DNA of 64,000 nt, from positions 3,410,001-3,474,000 of the forward strand of contig NC_035793.1 of NCBI RefSeq assembly GCF_001653235.2, written 5' to 3'. The stretch is from Pochonia chlamydosporia 170. Lineage: Eukaryota; Ascomycota; Sordariomycetes; Hypocreales; Clavicipitaceae. Positions 35,790 to 47,756 of this stretch are shown here, piece after piece. Each line of letters starts with the position of its first letter. The first letter of the stretch is position 1. Below the pieces are notes generated by a model. It was not told where the DNA came from. It saw only the letters and a list, made by a program, of their open reading frames with translations, and did no database searches. Position numbers and translations under genes: made by a program.

Positions 35790-36894
35790 GATGGTCCCGT
35801 GGCCAAGGTCGCTACTGCAGCGTACCCGTACGAGAAGAAGACCCGGGAAACCGTGAGCGCGGTTCCTGAAATCCCGTCGCGGGATTCGAATACCGTCTAG
35901 AACTAACTGCCTGCGACTTTCGCGCCCCTTTTGCGATTGTCGAGAGCAAGCAGAGGTCGATGGGATGGTTTCGTCACTGGACCCAGTTGGTTGCGGATGC
36001 GGATGCGGATGCAGATAGGTAGGACTTGAACTCCCAGTAATGCCGTTGCACCAACACGGATAGATTCCGCGACACTCGTAGTCTGTAGCTCTTCGTCCGT
36101 GTCGGGGATAAATTCCTGTCTCGCTTTTGCGCGTACGTTTTAGGCTGTTATCAGAGGTCCGGTGCCGTGTCGCTTTGTCTTGGCCCGTAGTATGCAGTGG
36201 TGAGAGATGAGTGCGCTGGGTGGATTTCGACTTCTAAACCGCCTCCGCAACGATGCTGTGCTTAGTAATCTCGATTGATGTGTGCTTGGCTTCACTAGCG
36301 GCCGAGGCTCGCAACGGCTAAAACTCGAACCTTCTTTGTCAAACAACAATGTGTTATTATTTCATTCCGCAGACAATCACTTCAATCTTGCCAATTTCAT
36401 CCAAATAAATCCTTTCCTAAACACTGTCTCCTAATTGAGCTCCTTGGCGAACTCGCGGATAGATACTTCGTACCTTCACTAACAACGAAAAAATGGCATC
36501 TCAAATATCAGGGTTGTAGACATCTGGGAACACTTGAACACAGGACGTCAATCCTACGAGAGACCAGAAATACTAAACCCAAACAATGACAATTTATATT
36601 TCCCATGTCCAAATCCCTATTATGAAGACAATGCTCCTTCACTTCTCACGAAATCAAACGTACACTTGCTACTCAGTTACATCCCCAACGTCAAGTCGTA
36701 ACTCGTGTGCAGACCATCCCATTCCAAAATTCATTCGTGCGTGGAGAAGCGCTTTCGTGCCACGTGCTGAAAAGAGTAAAAAGCAAACTCCAAGGCGCCG
36801 CGCTTAAAATTTGACTATCCACGCCAAAATCGACTAGTAAATGAAACAGTCCATACCTACCGTTCGACAAAATGGTAACGATATGACGTTTTGT
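35790..36894. other. toa1 promoter and cdc20 3' region
   Basis: This 1.1-kb tandem spacer lies between two minus-strand genes. The half next to 35790 should hold the toa1 promoter; it contains a short GCGGAT run near 35,994-36,012. The part near 36,895 should be the cdc20 3' UTR. No further gene is visible. Confidence 0.5.
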
Positions 36895-38658
36895 TTACCG
36901 GATGGTCATATGCTTGACCATGTCTGCCTTGCCAGAAGCTCCGGAACCACCAATGCCAGTGGCCGTGCCAGCCTTCTTCTCAAACACCTTCCAGAACTTC
37001 AAGCTCTCATCGGCGGCAGCAGTTGCAAGCATCTGGCCATCTGGGCTAAGGCAGCTGTGCAGGACACGGCTCTCGTGAGCCGGGATCTCGACATTGCGAA
37101 CCAGCGTAGGATAGCTCCAAATGCTGAGAGAGTTGTCAGGGAATCCGCTAGAGCTGACGATTTCCCGGTAGTGAGGGCTCCATCTAAGGGATGTAACCTG
37201 AGAGCCGGTATCGATGCTGTTGACTCGAGCACCAGACGTAGAGTTCCAGAAGTGGATGTGACGGTCATAAGAGCCACCGCCTGTAGCCAGCAAGTTCATA
37301 TTCCACGGGCACCAAGCGAGGGCCTTGACGGCAGCCTTGTGGTTAGTCTTGGTGAACTTGGGAACAGAAAGAGAGCGAGCGTCCCAAATGGAGACGAGAT
37401 TGTCGTTGCCGCCAGTAGCAAGCTGAGCACCATCTGATCGCCACTCCAGGCCACACACTTCGGACGTGTGAGAGACAAGCTCGGCAACCTTGTGTTCAGC
37501 GATACGAACGTCGTGATTGAAAACCAAACCACTACGTGCGCCGCTCGAGAGAAGATGCTTGCTCCATCCCATTACACCAACACGGGTGTCGTGACCAAAC
37601 ATGCTGCGAATCTTTTGGCCTTCAGAAACGTCCCAGATTTGAACCTCGCCGCTTCCCATGCCAACACCTACATAAGCGCCGTCGTCCGACCACTTGACAC
37701 TGCTCACATAGGTGTCTGCAGGACTCTCCAAGAGGCAGCTCACACTGCCTTCATCGGCAGACCAGACGTAGACACTGCGTTCCAGGCCGATGGCAACTTG
37801 GTTGCCGGAGCTCCAGTCGAGCAGGTTGAGATAGTAATCATCAATCAGACCTGGGGCGTCAAGCACACGTTCAGGAGCAGTAGCTATACGCCGGCGGAGC
37901 TGAGCAGAGCTGGCACTGTTTGGCTTGAGGGGCCGGTTATACTGCTGGCGAAGGTCTATAGGCTTGGAGGACTCTGGAGGCGCAGGCTTGAACTCCAAGA
38001 TTCTAGTGTTTAGCTTGACCCCACAAGCATTGGCCAACGAATCTTGGTAGGCAACAGTGTTAGGTGAGGGTCGGGAGTAGGCATCTACCTCATCGTCGTT
38101 GATGCTTAGACCCTCCAATGCAGCTGCAGCATCATCGGCGGCAGAAGACAAGACAGATGAGCTGTCAACTTGGCTGCTCTTTGGTCGCTGGCGGTCACTT
38201 CGTGGCAGCTTGCTGGAACCTGCATTAGCAATGGCCGAGCTGGCTCCTCGATTAGGAATAAAGCGGTCGCCAGCATAGTTGAGAGTGGTTTTGGTGGACT
38301 TTTGCCTCAGAGGCGCCTTTCTTGACTTGGCGGAGCCAGGTGTCCTGACACCAGTGCCAGTGAGAGTGAAATCGGATACGCCAAGCTCAAGAGCCCTGCG
38401 AGGTGTAGAAACAGTACGAGCGATATTGGATTTGGGAGACTCGCGATGGGGGTTCTTAGAGGAAGATCGAGTTAAGTGTGTCATCAGATTCCCACTGTAA
38501 GTCGACTTGGTCTGCTTGTCGGGGGTGAAAGGCGACGAGTTAACACCATTTCCGGACTGACGAGGGGACGGGGTAAGAGGAATCCGTCCGCCAGCGGTAC
38601 GGGTCGAGAACAGTCCCTTGTGGGATTTGATGGGGGTTGATACAGTTGCAGTAGCCAT
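36895..38658 (-). CDS. cdc20: APC/C co-activator Cdc20 (Slp1 type)
   Basis: A single exon encodes 587 aa. The C-box DRFIPNR lies at residues 131-137, a Mad2-binding-like motif RILEFKPAPP at about 219-228, and the propeller entry ERVLDAPGLIDDYYLNLLDW at about 263-282. Seven WD40 repeats follow (for example LATGGNDNLVSIWDARSL). The protein ends in the Ile-Arg tail that docks to APC/C TPR subunits. The wording of the propeller entry (DDYYLNLLDWS) and the Mad2-type motif favour Cdc20 over Cdh1. It recruits securin and mitotic cyclins for ubiquitination at the metaphase-anaphase transition. The N-terminus is rich in Ser/Thr-Pro sites, fitting Cdk control. It is divergent from the Kelch-BTB gene. 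Confidence 0.95.
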   Translation of the reverse strand: MATATVSTPIKSHKGLFSTRTAGGRIPLTPSPRQSGNGVNSSPFTPDKQTKSTYSGNLMTHLTRSSSKNPHRESPKSNIARTVSTPRRALELGVSDFTLTGTGVRTPGSAKSRKAPLRQKSTKTTLNYAGDRFIPNRGASSAIANAGSSKLPRSDRQRPKSSQVDSSSVLSSAADDAAAALEGLSINDDEVDAYSRPSPNTVAYQDSLANACGVKLNTRILEFKPAPPESSKPIDLRQQYNRPLKPNSASSAQLRRRIATAPERVLDAPGLIDDYYLNLLDWSSGNQVAIGLERSVYVWSADEGSVSCLLESPADTYVSSVKWSDDGAYVGVGMGSGEVQIWDVSEGQKIRSMFGHDTRVGVMGWSKHLLSSGARSGLVFNHDVRIAEHKVAELVSHTSEVCGLEWRSDGAQLATGGNDNLVSIWDARSLSVPKFTKTNHKAAVKALAWCPWNMNLLATGGGSYDRHIHFWNSTSGARVNSIDTGSQVTSLRWSPHYREIVSSSGFPDNSLSIWSYPTLVRNVEIPAHESRVLHSCLSPDGQMLATAAADESLKFWKVFEKKAGTATGIGGSGASGKADMVKHMTIR

Positions 38659-39510
38659 GATGTCAGGCGGCAGCGAGCATCAACAACCAGAGAGCCTCTT
38701 GACAAGTATCGGCCGAAACTTGTCAGCGGTGACTGAGCGAGTTCCAAGAGACGCTAGCTAAAGGCTCCTGGGTGAGTTATTATTCCTTTATCGGTATTGG
38801 ATATCCGATATATGCAACAATGCTGCACGGAGACGAAGACGAGGACGACTGGTAAAACGATGATTCTCGGGACGGATTTTTTTGTAATTGTTTTCGGGGC
38901 TTCAGTATTTTTTTTTTTCCTTTTATAGACGTAGTCTTGGTGAAGCAGAGCAGCTTCGTAATATGCGGTAGCAAGAAGAATGTCAGGTTGTCGGAATGAA
39001 GAATATGTGTCATATGGAAAGCGAGAAGACCAGCACAGAAGATGTCAATCACGCATTCCTTTTATTTACTTTGTGCCCCACCTTAGCTCTGACTAGGCAA
39101 CGGGAAGACTGGGGCGGAAAATATAGCATCCGGGCCGATGTCTGGCCAACCATGCGCTAAGCCGATTTTGGACAAACATTCCCTGCATTTTTTTCCGGGG
39201 CCGCGTCGGTGCAGGGGCGAGAGAGAGACATCAGCCAACTTCAGACGGTGATTGTGAACAGGCAAAATTGGCCAGCCCCAGAATCAGTCGGGCATCTCTT
39301 GCAGCTAGTTCAGAGCATCCGCTTTGCTCCATCGCAGCTGCATTTGTAGCCGTCGCGAATATCCGCTGTTCACCGGCTTCCCTGTTTCGACTTCACCTTC
39401 AAACATCGTCGAGCCCACCACTACACTCACGTACCTAGCTAACAACCTGACGTTGAATGCCCAGCGCTCCGCCGGAGATGACTTGATCGAGCAGGGTCAA
39501 AGAGGAGTCC
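38659..39510. promoter_or_regulatory. divergent promoter region, cdc20 / Kelch-BTB
   Basis: These 852 bases lie between divergent start codons. Poly-T/A tracts near 38,880-38,930 are the main feature; such tracts exclude nucleosomes in fungi. No specific cell-cycle element is clear by eye. Confidence 0.5.
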
Positions 39511-41950
39511 ATGAGTATGGCGCAACCTTCAACTCCCGGTCAAGCACCGGTATCATCCATCTTCGGCGGCCCTGCGTCCCATGCTCCAACCCCAACCCAT
39601 CCAAACCCAGTCATCACCAGCCTGGCATTATCGACCACGCCGTCGATGAGTACTGCTCCGACCCCGACCCCGAATTCTGGCGCCTCGTCTTCCAACAACA
39701 CATACATCATGCCCAACTCCCCGGCCAAGACCCGACCTGTTTCGGATGGATATCGTCCAAAAATCACACGCACTTTGGGCCAGCGACCCGCGTGCTTGGT
39801 GAATGCATCTGTGACTTACTGCGGGAACAATCAAATATATGCTTTTGGTGGATTCGATCAATACACGGATGAAGTGTACAACCATGTGCTTCGGCTAGAC
39901 CTCACAAGTCATCAGTGGAGCTTGGTTGATAATTATGGCGATATTCCCGGCGTGCGAATGGGTATGGAAACGCACCTACTCCCTTCATAGACTATGTATT
40001 CGACACTCTCTCAGCTAACCGTACCTATCTAAAGGCCACACTGCCACTTTGTATCAAGGCGACAAGCTATTAGTCTTCGGCGGCGAAAACGAACATCGAA
40101 CGTACTTATCCGATCTCATCGTCTTCGACCTCAAAACCGCCCACTGGACCCAACCCCAGGTGTCCGGCCCTATTCCCAAAGGCCGAGCGAGACATGCTGC
40201 TGTTTTGCATGAAGACAAGCTCTTCATCATTGGCGGCATTACTGGTCAAAATAATTACGTCCTGGATGACATATGCTACCTCGATCTCAAGACCTTCACA
40301 TGGTCCAAGGCTTGGCGGTTTGTCGGCCGATTCGATCATTCCGCTTCCATCTGGGGTGATCGTGTGTGGGTGTTTGGAGGTCTAAGCGAGGACATGGACA
40401 AAATCAGTGACTTGTGGTGGCTTGATCTGAAAGGATGTCCAGAATTTGACTCTCGCCCACATATGGGAGTCTTTGATCGCAATTCCATTGTCAGCAGAGC
40501 GAGCGGCTCCCCTCGCCCGCCCTACACAATAGCTCCAGCACCGGCTGTGGGTTCGTCTGGCTATGCTGCAAACTCAAGAACCGCGCAAGTTAATCCGCCA
40601 TCTTTTCAGTTGAAGTCATATGCCCCAATGGCTCCAGGAACCATTTCAGCTGTAAAGTTCATGTCCGGCCAGACACTCCCCTCCCAAGGCTCCGGAATCC
40701 ACTACCATCAATATACAGCCGGGACTTTGCTTGATTTTGTGACGCCGGCAGCCACTATCACCCCCAGGGAGTGCTCCTTGTCGGTTTTGGATCTGAATAC
40801 CCTGCGGTGGCAGAAATTAGCTGAAGGTCGAGAAATTTTCAAACCTGGATATAGATGGCACTACTGTACGATGAACGAGGATGGCACCAAAGCATGGCTG
40901 CTCGGTTGTCCGACTGATCCTGTCTCCAATGATCTTGGACCTAATGGGTACGAGGAATACCTCAGGTAAGTACTTTTATTCTGAGCCAAGCACAGCCCAT
41001 CTGGACACTGACTCTAGTACAGCGATATCATGGAGATTGATCTGCGACGATACGGCTTCCTCGGTAATCATATGACACCCGAGCCTCGAGCCGAGTCCCG
41101 GCCTTTAGCTCACTCAAGGTCATCGGAGCAGCCTTCCAAAGGGTTAGGTAGCGACCTTGCGAAGCTCTTTAATCAACCACCGGAGTCCGGTAGTGGCACA
41201 GATTTTATCATTACCGCCCTTGCTGAAGACTATGAAGATGAGGACGTACTCAGCTCTGGCCTCTTCCGCTCATCCTCGGCACCCCGAGACGAAAATTGGC
41301 TCGCTTCAGATGCTCCAACCTCGCAGCCAATTCACGTGCATAAACTCATCTTACAAGCCCGTTGGCCGCACTTCGCACGCCTCTACAACGCTCAGATGGC
41401 AGAGTTTCATACCAAGAAGATGCATATTCCAGAGCCCTACTCGGTGGTAAAAGCTTTCCTTCTCTATCTGTATACCGACAGCATCCACGGAACGTCGGAG
41501 GCAGATAGTGATGCCACGACGGATCTCTCGGATGTGGCTGGTCTTTTAGTCATGTCCAACATTTACAACATCCCTCATCTCAGACTTCTCTGCGTCAACC
41601 GACTTGCCAAGGAACTCGATGTCGAGAATGCCTGTGTCATCTGGTATTGTTCCGGCTTGGCCAGTGAGGAATGGCTACGTAAGCGTGCGGCTATGTATTG
41701 TATGACTCACTGGGGGCGCATCGTCCGTACCCAAGGCTTCCTTCGGCTTCCACGTTCCGCCCTGGTCGAGCTTTCACAAGAAATTGACATGGAAGGCCGC
41801 GTAGTGGCGGGTGAAGACCTCGAGTGGGGGAGCATGAGCTCAAGATACGGGGATGGGAGCCACGGCGGTCGAAAGGAGAGCATCAGTAGCAACCACACCC
41901 AGATGGTTGAGTCTGAGGCGGACGAGGATGAAGGCATGGAAATAAATTGA
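39511..41950 (+). CDS. Kelch-repeat BTB-domain protein (Ral2/LZTR1-like)
   Basis: Exons 39511-39961, 40035-40965 and 41023-41950 (introns of 73 and 57 nt) give 769 aa. After a Pro/Ser/Thr-rich N-terminus, Kelch repeats are clear: NQIYAFGGFDQYTDEVYNHV, DKLLVFGGENEHRTYLSDLI, DKLFIIGGITGQNNYVLDDI and DRVWVFGGLSEDMDKISDLW. A spacer of about 200 residues follows, then a BTB/POZ fold: IHVHKLILQARWPHFARLYN through AFLLYLYTDSIHG to a back-helix region with LLVMSNIYNIPHLRLLCVNR. The order Kelch then BTB resembles fission yeast Ral2 (Ras1 activation) and animal LZTR1. That orthology is a guess from architecture. The ATG at 39517 is an alternative start. Confidence 0.87.
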
Positions 41951-43711
41951 TGGGCTATGACGCTATTGGCTGCTACGACGAAGCCAGTGTACGAATTACG
42001 AGAACCAGGTTTCATGGGGCAACACAAGGCTGGGGCGGCTGAACATCTTTTATCACGAAAACAGTAACAGAAACGCTTTGTTATTGGAAAGCACACTTGT
42101 TCTTTTTTCTGTCGGGGCGGTCATTTGACTTGCCTGCGCGTGCATGACTTGTTTCTTACTTGGGGTGATGCATCGCTCGGCGTTGGTGTTGCACTTGTTT
42201 GTCCTGTAGCATTTTATGAAGTTCCATAGATTCTATTGTGCGCAGCACCTTAAGATTGTTTGTCGACTGAATTGCAGCTCTATGCTGCCTTTTTTTTCCA
42301 GGTCAATCATCAATACCTTGTATGCCAACATTCTGTGACGGTGAGTGGTATTTTATGATGGCATTTCCAGTCTGTAGGAATGGCATGTATGCCGGCTCAC
42401 ACGAAAGCATGTATTGGTATTAGATACCCTACAATGCTACAACGATCAAGTTCACATGACACTCTATACATTTATAAGCAATTACTAGGCAGACAGCCGG
42501 CGACAGCATCCATTCTATTCATCGACGGGCTATATTAGAATAAGCCAATTTTCCTCGCAAGATTTTTCTCTATAAATCAATCCACTTTTTAACTTTTGCC
42601 AAACAACAAGTAGTTGGGTGTATGTAGAAACTCCATTTTTTCCGAATTGACAAGCCGGACAGGACAAGCTGCCAAAGTGCCGATGAGAGACGAAGAACCA
42701 AATAAAACGAAAAGTAGAAAACACACAACAGGGAGAAAAGGCATCGGCAAAGCCTTGCCATTATCAAAAGGCCGAGTCGAGATAGATGAGTCCTGACCAA
42801 AAGCCGAACAAAAGAAACATACGCGCGATAGAAAAAAGCTAAATACTCCAGCAAAGTCATGAGAAGCCAACCCAAATTTCTCCGTGATTTCGTATCTTCA
42901 AAATCATACAAGCGGCACCAGGAGGAACTCTGACAGATTTGAGGTTGTCCACCTCCGTTGATATAACTCGTAACAGGCCAGTCGGTAGGTCGTACTGTAT
43001 GCTCGTACTGTATCATGTCGCCAATACCACCTGCATGACTTCCATCTTGATGGTATTACATCGCCCGACAGTGCGGAGACAAGACGTAGCAAGGTACTAG
43101 CGAAGAGGGCAGTAAGCCATCATGAAAACCAGTGTAATGTAATGGTAAACTCGTCGTCGCCCAGTAAAGCAGTTGGGTAATCCGAGGGTATCATGCAAGT
43201 AGACGAAAAGTATTAGTAATCCCCAGGGCTGCCGTTGAGACGTGACGACATATCGACGTCTTGATTGCCTGGTGGGAACAAGGCTCCAACGCCGACCTTG
43301 CTGCGAGACTGGAGAGGCAGCGCCGAGACAGCCCTGAGAGAGAGGAGGTAGATCCATCTTGAATGTCCGAATCGATTTGGCCGAAACGTTATTATATACC
43401 AGAATCAGGATGCAATACAACGCCATCGCAATGCGCCACCAAGGGCTGATCAAAAAGCATGATGCAATAAAAATATAGAACGAGAATCGGAAAAAGAGAA
43501 CTTGGCAAGGCAGCACGGACTCGTCGCATTTTGCCGATCGACAGTGGCCAATCTTGGATTTACAGACACAACATAAGGTAACCCATCCCCGATAGCGTAG
43601 ACTTGAACGCTATTGGCATACATGGAGAGGTTGCCGTTCATGTTGGGTAAGTGTCGTGTGTGGCGCCATCGTGCAGATGCCACAAATATGTTCAGGGTCC
43701 TTCCCTCTCTT
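41951..43711. other. convergent spacer, two 3' regions
   Basis: This 1.76-kb stretch lies between the stops of two convergent genes. No gene is supported. Much of it is likely 3' UTR sequence; a T-run sits near 42,288-42,298. Confidence 0.5.
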
Positions 43712-46459
43712 CTATTGCATCATTTGATCTTCCCCAATACCCGGCAGGTTCAGGCCAGCAGCCATTGCTTGCATCTTAAACTCGGGATTGCAAGGTAGGG
43801 AGTGTGATTTGTGCTACATACACGGTCAGACTACAACATTCTGTGGCAAAATAAGACTATGAACACGGCAACTCACATATTTCAACCCGTTCAAGTTTTT
43901 GTATCGTTTGCCGCAAGTTTCACAATTGAAGGGCTTTTCTTTTTCCATTCCCAAGGTTCCGGGGTAGGGGGCACTTGTTTCGGGATTTACGATGGAGAAT
44001 GTGCCGTCGCCATTCTCGTGTAATTGTTGTGTTTGATGACCGTGTGCTTTGTGGTACCTGAAGAAAGAATCATAGTTAGCTCACGCACAAGCAGGTAAAC
44101 CAAAGCTGAAAAACTGACTTTAATCCGTTTTGGTTCTTATAAGCCTTTTCGCAACCAATGACAGGGCACTTGAACGGTTTGTGTTCCTCGGGCATCATCA
44201 TGCTCTGAAGTTTCTGCAACAAGAGCTTGTTGGTCTGAGGATCAGTAAACTGGCCACCTTGCCCCTGTCCCAATCCAAGCTGCGCCAGTTGGGCTTGTAT
44301 TGATCGATTGCCTTGTGGGAATGCACCGTTAGGGCTGAAAAGGTGTTTGCCAGGGTCGTTGATGCAAAAGTTGGAATCATTGCCATTTGCAAAGTTTCCA
44401 TCCCCAAGATCAGTGGATCCAGCGCCGCCCATCGGCATCCCAGGGAGGTCTTCATCCATGTCATCCATTGCTCCAGCTGGCTGATTTTGCTGCTGAGGCA
44501 TTTGCTGTGCGGTTGCCAGAGTTGGAGTGTTGACAGAAGACACAGTGGGATTATTCTGGAGGCCAAAACTAGCGGCGGCTGGCGTGGGTGGTTGAGAAGT
44601 GCGTAGGCCCTGGGTAAGTCCGGACGTGTTCATATTAAGTTGTGGCCGCTGTTGTTGCCCGAAGAGTTGTCTCGTCTGGTGCATCTTATTGCTGTCGTCC
44701 AGCTCCATGGTACCGATGGCGTCATCCATTTCCATATCCGCGACGGCATCCATGTCATCGTGAAGGTTAGTGGCCAGGGCGGGATTCATCTGGCCTCCAT
44801 TTACGCCGCCCTGGATGCCACCCAAAGCGCCTGGGGAAAGTGGCTGGCCAGGCGCCTGTGAAGGACCTGGTTGACTTGAGCCAGTCGGCGTTGTCCGCGA
44901 GCTGGACAAGTTAGAGGTGCCTTGCATGCCAAACTGAGCGAAGGCAGGATTCCTCGAATTGTTGGGGCTGGGCTGTGTATGGGCCTCCTCGTAGTGTTGC
45001 AGTAGGTCGTGGAGGTTGGGTAGGACTTTGCCACAACATGTAAAGTCTCTCATGAAGTTGGCCTCCAGTTTTGGGAGGTATGATGATGAATGAAAAGACG
45101 ATGACTGAGGAGCGCCGCCAAAGGGGTTGGGCGAGCTGCCTTGCATCATTATACTAGTAGCGCAAGAAGGTTAGCATTTGAACATTTTCATACGGAGCGA
45201 TGCATGGCCTGTTGTGTCGTCTTCAAGTGCGCCAAAGCCTTGATTCCCCCAAGCCCACAAGTGGTGAGGGGATGGGTTCACGCGGGGCGCTGACCAAGAT
45301 TCACAGCAACCAGCCAGTTCGAATAACCACTTGCCACAACATGTTTTAAACCAAAACATGCTTTGAAATGAAGAAAACAGAGCGGCTACTGTCAAGCGAC
45401 AGATGATAGAGAGGGGTGTTGATCGCAAAAAGCGACATGCTGCGCTGGTCAGACTTACTCGTCACGAACAAAGCTTCCAAAGGACATGCCGCCCCAACTC
45501 ATACCGCCCATTAGGCTCCCGGCCAGAGACTCTCTGCGATTTCGGTTGACGTTGTCACGATTCTGGTTGTTCACGGAAATGGGTTTGGGGCCGGCGCTCA
45601 CGAAGGAGTCCTGCCGGCCGCGGCCAAGGCCAGCAGCGTCGAGGGCGCCTGAAGTCATGGTGAAGGCGTCGCAGTCGTCGGGGTCTTGTGTAATGTCGTC
45701 GTCGGGAGTGGTGACGAAGGTGGTTTCGCTCAACGTCAGAGAAGGTGGTGCGTCTGGAGGAGATTTGTCGATGGGAGATTGCCTGGAGGAACAAGCGCTG
45801 GCGTTCACAACAGATGTGGCACGAGTGCTTTGGGAAGATCTTGGGAAGAAAAGGTCGGGAGGAGTAGTTTCCGTTTGAGGCGACGGCGACTGGGTCCCAG
45901 TCGGCGACGCTGATGAGAAGTCCTGGGGCGACAGAGACAGAAGAGTGGTGCTCCCAATCCAGTCAGCTTCAGCGTCAGTGTCAGTGTCAATGTCAATGTC
46001 AATGTGGGCGTGAGAGTGGGCGGAGGCGACATTGACATTGAATGCCGCGGAACAGGCAGCGAGGTCGCTGGAGCTGGCCCAGGCGGTGGCGCTGGCATTG
46101 GCGTCGGTTATGGGGCTATTGGCGCTTGTTACGGTGCTGGATCCGGACATGGAACTGCAAGTCGTATTGGTATTGGTATTGGTATTTTGACTCGATGTGA
46201 GCGTGGACAACATGCTCTTCACTGTCCTCGGTAGCCGCTCGTCCACGTCCATGTTCATGTCCCCGTCACCGTCTCTGTCTCTGGGGCCGCCATGAAACCA
46301 ACTCAAGGCGGAGCGCATAGCTGCTCGTAGTTTACTTGTCAAGATCGGGGTATTTGGGCTCAAAAGTAAGACAAGTTTGTTCGTGTGCGTTTTAGAGTCG
46401 GTTTCGATACCCTTCTCAGTGTTATTTGCTGGCTGTCGTTTGCTATTTCTCAAATCCAC
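43712..46459 (-). CDS. sfp1: Sfp1-like C2H2 zinc-finger transcription factor
   Basis: Exons 46459-45459, 45153-44119, 44057-43877 and 43813-43712 give about 772 aa, all phases consistent. The join [17 protein letters not shown], then [17 protein letters not shown] across the 305-nt intron, matches filamentous-fungal Sfp1 proteins. An atypical zinc finger ([20 protein letters not shown]) comes first. Two C-terminal C2H2 fingers follow: [20 protein letters not shown] and [18 protein letters not shown]. The linker is Gln/Asn-rich and acidic. In yeast, Sfp1 drives ribosome-biogenesis and cell-size genes; this is the expected role here. The first exon is low-complexity, with Asn-Thr and Asp-Ile/Asp-Thr runs; the exact start is uncertain, and an ATG at MRSALSW about 46 codons later is possible. 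The second intron uses the rarer donor GTCAGT. Confidence 0.9.
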
Positions 46460-47744
46460 TGCTTGGTTTATCCGTATTGCGCCCTAAAGCCATCAATCAG
46501 ATTGCCACTTTGTGGCTCTTACAGCGCAGGGCAGGGCAGAAGCAGGGCAGAACAAAACAGGTGAGTGCATGCGTAAGACGACACCACCAGATCTGACGGA
46601 ATAATGGTATTTGAGCAGTGGTTGGAATGATGCAGTCTGGCTCCGGGGAGGTTTATCAATAGTCCCAGTGAGTTCAAAGATCAACAACTCGAGGCGGTAT
46701 GGCTTGAGAACAATGATGTGGCCGGGTCAGAATACATGGTGGTGCTGGCGATGTGGTGGTGTGGTGCAGATATAATAAGTGGGAGATGTTCTGCTCCTGA
46801 GCAACAAGGTTGGCAAGCGCCAAAAAGAGTTCCATGCACGCACATTGAGTCAACTCTCCCCAGACTCTGTCGACATAAAAGTTCTTTGGTTTTGCAATCC
46901 CCTCGCGCGCCCGGTCACCTAACAAGGGAGTTAAGTTGCCACCGGGCTTGATACCAGGCAGCCTAGGGAGATGTATAGTAGGGGGTCAAAGGCATTTAAG
47001 CTCCTAAAGAGTGTCTCATATCGCAGTGTATGCTAACATATATTGAGATGAGTTAGTGTATACTTGGATGTGGGCAAATATATTTCCCACAGACTGCAGC
47101 CAGCCATCATGGAGATGGGGTGCACGACCTGTTGACCTCGAAGCGTGTAAGTCGGTTGGGCCTGGCACGGGAAGATGGAAGAGTGCCGCCACTCACACTT
47201 GACAAAAGAAGTGACACCAACCAACACCCGATGCCACAGATGACGACTGTGACCTCTCAGGGAGAGGCGTGGTCAAGTTGGCTGGTGAAGTCGCAGTCGC
47301 ATGGCGGTGGGTGGGCGCAAGGTGGCCAGTGAATGAGTCAGGGCAGATCTCTGGAACCTCTCGGCATCGGATTTAGTGGAGAAGACTACTTAGAGCATTC
47401 TAGCCTGGGCCAGGTGCGTCCAAGACAGCATCGGGTCGAAGGATCCAGCAAACCCTCGGTACTGGCGCAAAAAGAAGCATAGAAAAGTCGGAACCGCAGA
47501 TCAAGAAGTGCTTTAGCAGCCGAAGTCGCGCGGCCAAGGTTTTTCCCTTTGCAACGCAAAAAATACTTTGCATACGGTGAAGTCCATCATGAACGTAATA
47601 TGGCCACAGCAGTCGGACACCAAAGTGCCAAGGCTGGGGGTCTGGTGGTTGCTGGTGGCTGCTGGTTCCGGACAGACGCATCAAGACCAGAGGCTGGCCA
47701 GGATGGTGGCCTGCTAATAGTAATGGTGCCAGGCTGTACGATGG

Positions 47745-47756
47745 CTACCTAGGTAG
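47745..47756. repeat. CTACCTAGGTAG palindrome
   Basis: A perfect 12-bp palindrome, identical to the one at 51167-51178. Confidence 0.9.

Noticed and set aside
36010..36060. T-arm-like sequence (GAGTTCAAGTCC on the minus strand)
   Set aside because: A five-pair stem with seven-base loop can be drawn, but there is no matching acceptor stem or A box upstream.
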